A stretch of 64,000 nucleotides of DNA, taken from positions 1 through 64,000 of the forward strand of contig CAVOQV010000017.1 in assembly GCA_963698435.1 (NCBI GenBank), read 5' to 3'. Positions within the stretch are counted from its first letter, which is position 1. Each line of letters starts with the position of its first letter. Positions 63,234-64,000 of this stretch are shown piece after piece. Below the pieces are notes generated by a model. It saw only the letters and a program-made list of their open reading frames with translations. It was not told where the DNA came from and did no database searches. The position numbers and the translations under genes were made by a program. This DNA is from Sva-07 sp963698435 (lineage in GTDB: Bacteria > Actinomycetota > Acidimicrobiia > Acidimicrobiales > Ilumatobacteraceae).

Positions 63234-63623
63234 ATGGTCAAGTCAGTTGTCGAGATGATCGGCGCGGCACGCGCCGAGATCGAGTTGGTGTCACCCGAGG
63301 CGGTGATGGAGGAGTTGACGACCGGCGAGCCGGTCCTGGTCGACATCCGGGAACCGATCGAATGGGAACAACACATCGCCGGGGCGCTCCAAGTTCCGCG
63401 GGGACTGATCGAGTTCGTCGCCGACCCGGAGAGCCCCCGCCACAACGCCGACCTCGGACCCACCCGCAGGATCATCGTCTACTGCGCTTCGGGTGCACGC
63501 GCTGCCCTGACGACCCTCACGCTGCAGAACATGGGCTACGAGAACGTGGCGAACCTGGACGGCGGCCTCAAGGGGTGGATCGCTGCGGGACTCCCGGTGG
63601 TCGAACATCACGGCGACCTCTGA
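63234..63623 (+). CDS. single-domain rhodanese (sulfurtransferase)
   Basis: A 129-residue rhodanese domain protein. It has GEPVLVDIREPIEWEQHIAG early, RGLIEFVADPESPRHNADLG in the middle and the active-site loop VYCASGARAALT with Cys84. NLDGGLKGWIAAGLPVVEH closes the fold. It transfers sulfane sulfur to a thiol or cyanide acceptor. It follows the desulfinase by 36 bp on the same strand, which supports handling of the sulfur released or activated by that enzyme. Confidence 0.9.
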   Translation: MVKSVVEMIGAARAEIELVSPEAVMEELTTGEPVLVDIREPIEWEQHIAGALQVPRGLIEFVADPESPRHNADLGPTRRIIVYCASGARAALTTLTLQNMGYENVANLDGGLKGWIAAGLPVVEHHGDL

Positions 63624-63677
63624 ACGGCGTCCGGCGGCGCGACGCAGCACTCCTGCGGTGCCGCCGGGCGACGGCCC

Positions 63678-64000
63678 TCAGGCCACGATCAGGTCGGCGG
63701 CGGTGAACGGAGTCGAGAAGCGCACGCACCACACGACCACCGTGTCGTAGACCGACAGGTCGACCTCGGGCGGGATCTCGTAGTTCTGATCGCCGATGTT
63801 GCCCTTGAGCACGCCGAGGTCGACGAAGTCGTCGTCGAATGCGCCCGAGTCGCCGTTGGCGTCCGAGGCCGTCAGGTACACGCGGAGGTCGGGACCGTTG
63901 TCGGTGGAGAAGTTCTCGAACCGCAGGAAGCGCTGGTCGCTTCCGTCGTTGAGTACCACCGCGGTGCCCTCACCGCTATACCGGCCGCGCGGAACGAACC
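63678..64000 (-). CDS. DM13-domain protein, cut by the window end
   Basis: The minus-strand frame ends at 63678 and is still open at the window edge. It shows a DM13 domain: FVPRGRYSGEGTAVVLNDGS, FLRFENFSTDNGPDLRVYLT, VDLGVLKGNIGDQNYEIPPE and SVYDTVVVWCVRFSTPFTAA. The single Cys in VVWCVRF is the conserved residue thought to bind haem or a redox group in DM13. Such domains are mostly extracytoplasmic. The N terminus lies outside the window. Confidence 0.85.
   Translation of the reverse strand, partial: FVPRGRYSGEGTAVVLNDGSDQRFLRFENFSTDNGPDLRVYLTASDANGDSGAFDDDFVDLGVLKGNIGDQNYEIPPEVDLSVYDTVVVWCVRFSTPFTAADLIVA

Overview
The window is a 64 kb stretch of a high-GC chromosome. Its gene content points to an actinobacterium, most likely of the class Acidimicrobiia (Ilumatobacter-like). 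The evidence is several F420/LLM-type flavin oxidoreductases and a PPOX F420 protein, two bacterial P450s, many SDR and acyl-CoA enzymes, GTG/TTG starts, near-leaderless promoters, a CtpE-like P-type ATPase and a complete seven-gene Mrp antiporter operon. This placement is inferred from gene content; no rRNA gene is present.

Layout. 1-1.73 kb is the right end of an integrated element. It holds a decayed AbiEii/DUF6036-type nucleotidyltransferase and a HigBA toxin-antitoxin pair with a palindromic operator, then paired short direct repeats and a 3' tRNA-Gly fragment that looks like the attachment site. An IS481 transposase remnant abuts it. 2.1-4.1 kb is a GAF histidine kinase/response regulator pair. 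4.3-24.9 kb is a catabolic region with LLM oxidoreductases, PPOX protein, acyl-CoA ligase, limonene-monooxygenase-like protein, two P450s, SDRs, amidohydrolases, acyl-CoA dehydrogenases, aldehyde dehydrogenase, hot-dog hydratases and a TetR regulator. The set suits stepwise oxidation and CoA-dependent degradation of a hydrophobic, possibly terpenoid or steroid-like, substrate; the substrate itself is inference. 24.9-40.9 kb carries central metabolism and envelope genes: a PPDK core lacking its ATP-grasp domain but fused to a winged helix, a P-type ATPase, a cysteine-desulfurase-like enzyme, an M23 peptidase, pyruvate:ferredoxin oxidoreductase coupled to a DHODH-like protein, and a DUF1254 protein. 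40.9-48.1 kb is the Mrp operon with a terminal wHTH gene, divergent from a group-2 sigma factor. 48.1-56.7 kb is mixed metabolism. 56.7-60.3 kb is a two-ATPase/two-permease ABC exporter operon. 60.4-63.6 kb is a PhyH dioxygenase, a TetR, a perfect palindrome, a DszB-like sulfinate desulfinase and a rhodanese, which together form a candidate organosulfur module. A DM13 protein runs off the right end.

Two global features stand out. First, at least seven otherwise well conserved genes carry single-base frameshifts, and three places look like internal deletions (about 38.8, 54.0 and 56.7 kb). This pattern suggests either consensus indel errors or active gene decay. Second, intergenic spaces, especially between convergent genes, hold strong inverted repeats, including three copies of one 52-bp palindromic element and a tandem pair of hairpins with a 61-bp period.
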